DNA of 64,000 nt, from contig NZ_ABCF01000001.1 in NCBI RefSeq assembly GCF_000181495.1, forward strand, positions 372,001 to 436,000, in the 5' to 3' direction. Both the position numbers and the translations under genes were made by a program. The DNA is from Bacillus sp. SG-1. Lineage in GTDB: Bacteria > Bacillota > Bacilli > Bacillales > Bacillaceae_B. Of this stretch, positions 61,195 through 64,000 are shown one piece after another (position 1 is the first letter of the stretch; the number at the start of each line of letters is the position of its first letter). Below the pieces are notes generated by a model, which did no database searches, was not told where the DNA came from, and saw only the letters and a list, made by a program, of their open reading frames with translations.

Positions 61195-62463
61195 ATGATT
61201 TATTCCCAGTTATTGAATGGATTACTGATCAACCTCCTTGTTATCCTCATAATCATATTAATGTTAAATTTTTATCTTCAATCAAAACACAAATACTATC
61301 ATCTTCTAAACAAACCACTCCTTATTTTTATTGTTAGTACGCTTCTCATCTTTTTAAGTTTATGTCTATCTGTAGATTTGAAAAATGGTTTTGTTTATGA
61401 CCTTCGTTTGATTCCTTTTTTGTTAGGTGGAATTTATGGAGGAAAGAGAGTATTACTTGGCTTGTCGGTGGTAATGGTGGTGATTCGAATTCCACTTTCG
61501 GGAACCGGTCTGATGTTTACGGTTATTATTACCTTGCTTACAGGTCTCGCCATCTTATATTTGTCACGGAAGTTATCGGGTAAAACATGGACAGAAAGGG
61601 TTTACCTTTTTACGCTGTTATCGCTTGGATATTCTTTCTTTGGTTTCTTTATCCCTTCTATGGTCTTTGATTTTTATGATTATATTTCTTTTATGATTTA
61701 TACAGGCATGCTGGCTGGTTCCACCTTTTTGGTTTTTTATTTATGTGAAATCATCAAAACGACAAATATTCTGCAGCTGGAATCTGTTAAATTTGAAAAA
61801 ATGCAGGTGGTCAGCCACTTGGCAGCGAGCATCAGCCATGAGGTAAGAAATCCTTTAACCACAGTAAGGGGCTTCTTGCAATTGATTCATGAAGACTCCG
61901 CAAATATCCGCGCAAACAAAGAACTCTCACAAATCGCAGTGGAAGAAATCGACCGGGCTACTGAGGTCATCAATCAATATCTTTCGTTTGCTAAGCCACA
62001 TCCTGAAACAAGTGTAAATTTAGATATAAGAAATGAAATACAAAAATCCAAGGAAATCATTTTGCCGCTAGCGATGAAAAATAATGTCATCGTTAACATG
62101 GATCTGACTAACAAGCATACGATTATCGGTGAACCAAATAAGTTCCAACAAGTGATGATTAATATCTTAAAGAATAGTATTGAAGCAATGGAAAGTGGAG
62201 GAGTGCTCGATATAAAGTGCTATGAAAAAGACAATAGGGTGTTTATCAAGATCATAGACACTGGTATAGGAATGACTGAAGAACAAGTGACACGTCTCGG
62301 CGAACCTTATTTCTCACTCAAAGGGAAGAATGGGACCGGGCTTGGAATGATGACGGTCTTCCAGTTGGTGCAAATCATGAATGGGAAGATAAAAGTAACC
62401 AGTAAGTTAAATGAGGGGACTACTACAACATTGTCCTTTCCGGTTGCACCTCCTCCAGAATAA
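61195..62463 (+). CDS. Sporulation-type sensor histidine kinase (5TM LYT-like sensor)
   Basis: A 422-residue kinase. Residues ~1-195 form about six helices with GFVYDLRLIPFLLGGIYGG, the 5TMR-LYT signature. The H-box ISHEVRNPLTTVRGFLQLIH is the form found in KinA-KinE kinases that feed the Spo0A phosphorelay. N-box NILKNSIEAM, G1 IDTGIGM and G2 KNGTGLGMM follow. No response regulator is adjacent, as expected for phosphorelay kinases. GGAGGAGG precedes the ATG. Confidence 0.9.
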   Translation: MIYSQLLNGLLINLLVILIIILMLNFYLQSKHKYYHLLNKPLLIFIVSTLLIFLSLCLSVDLKNGFVYDLRLIPFLLGGIYGGKRVLLGLSVVMVVIRIPLSGTGLMFTVIITLLTGLAILYLSRKLSGKTWTERVYLFTLLSLGYSFFGFFIPSMVFDFYDYISFMIYTGMLAGSTFLVFYLCEIIKTTNILQLESVKFEKMQVVSHLAASISHEVRNPLTTVRGFLQLIHEDSANIRANKELSQIAVEEIDRATEVINQYLSFAKPHPETSVNLDIRNEIQKSKEIILPLAMKNNVIVNMDLTNKHTIIGEPNKFQQVMINILKNSIEAMESGGVLDIKCYEKDNRVFIKIIDTGIGMTEEQVTRLGEPYFSLKGKNGTGLGMMTVFQLVQIMNGKIKVTSKLNEGTTTTLSFPVAPPPE

Positions 62464-62553
62464 ACCATAATTATAGATTGCTTTGGAGATGATTTATAAA
62501 TCGCAAAAACATACCTGGGGGGATACTTCCAGGGCTTTTTATATAAGTTTGAC

Positions 62554-62610
62554 TTTAACACTTTAAAGCGCTAAGAGGGACTGTCCCTCTTAGCGCTTTA
62601 AAGTGTTAAA
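62554..62610. repeat. Perfect palindrome with 27-bp arms
   Basis: Left arm 62554-62580 and right arm 62584-62610 are exact reverse complements around CTG. Arms contain the sub-palindromes CTTTAAAG and AGCGCT. No T-run follows, so it is not a standard terminator. It lies between the kinase and amylase genes. Confidence 0.95.
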
Positions 62611-62830
62611 GGATAGTTCCAATAACAAGGGAAGCCTAAATTAGTTGCAAGGAGCATATTAAGGCAATTGGTAAGAAAAAGGGTAATTCACCTGACAATT
62701 TTTCAGGCTTGTGTTTATGAGCAGGTACCTATTATTAGCTTTTTCTAACCCATGACTTTACAGGAGCTCTCTTTTTTCCAGGAGAGATTTTTTTATAGGG
62801 AATGTCAAAAATTATTCATATAGTTATATC

Positions 62831-64000
<1,170 letters not shown>

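Overview
The window looks like chromosomal DNA of a low-GC, spore-forming member of the Bacillaceae. Supporting signs are strong AAGGAGG-type Shine-Dalgarno (SD) sites, frequent TTG/GTG starts, a CwlJ-type cortex hydrolase, a DUF3231 protein, a sporulation-type histidine kinase, a CcpA-type cre site at an alpha-amylase gene, and a lipid II flippase of the Amj type. No rRNA, tRNA or CRISPR array was recognised. I do not name a species.

Layout. (1) 1-6.2 kb: small housekeeping and accessory genes (P-loop kinases, LysE exporter, CwlJ, GNAT, APH-like kinase). (2) 6.3-9.7 kb, minus strand: an apparent four-gene operon of ECF sigma factor, membrane partner and two orphan oligopeptide-type ABC permeases. 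(3) 9.9-14.1 kb: a decayed kinase, Amj, an alpha/beta hydrolase, two GNATs and a CPBP protease. (4) 14.2-16.1 kb: an IS110-type element inserted exactly inside a 94-bp palindromic repeat; an intact copy of that repeat lies at 28.9 kb. The 3' tail of the element carries short matches to both target halves and both element ends, as expected for a guide RNA. (5) 16.5-28.8 kb: an eight-gene, tightly packed operon linking an ABC-2 exporter to a MoxR ATPase, a DUF58 protein and two large VWA membrane proteins. (6) 30.2-34.5 kb: ten 52-bp tandem repeats, then an arsenic cluster (arsN1-like acetyltransferase, arsD, arsA, a tyrosine phosphatase and a HesB/IscA-like gene with an in-frame TGA at the position of the first cluster-binding cysteine, followed by a hairpin: a probable selenoprotein). 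(7) 34.6-57.6 kb: an accessory region with many tiny membrane proteins and lipoproteins, a second ECF sigma/anti-sigma pair, and a TetR-OYE-quinone reductase-DJ-1 electrophile-stress cluster. It also holds several genes broken by single frameshifts at short homopolymers, and a 1.84-kb transposase-less unit (55711-57551) with ~40-bp inverted ends and a 9-bp target duplication. (8) 57.6-64 kb: a decayed glyoxalase gene, DUF3231, VOC, a second AlkD-type gene, a histidine kinase, a perfect 27-bp-arm palindrome and the start of a secreted alpha-amylase cut by the window edge.

Genes that probably act together: the sigma/anti-sigma pairs with their downstream genes; the eight-gene MoxR/VWA/ABC operon at the cell envelope; arsD with arsA (metallochaperone and ATPase; no arsB, acr3, arsC or arsR is visible here); and the TetR-linked reductases. 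All functional statements rest on reading the sequence and on recalled family features; no database search was run.
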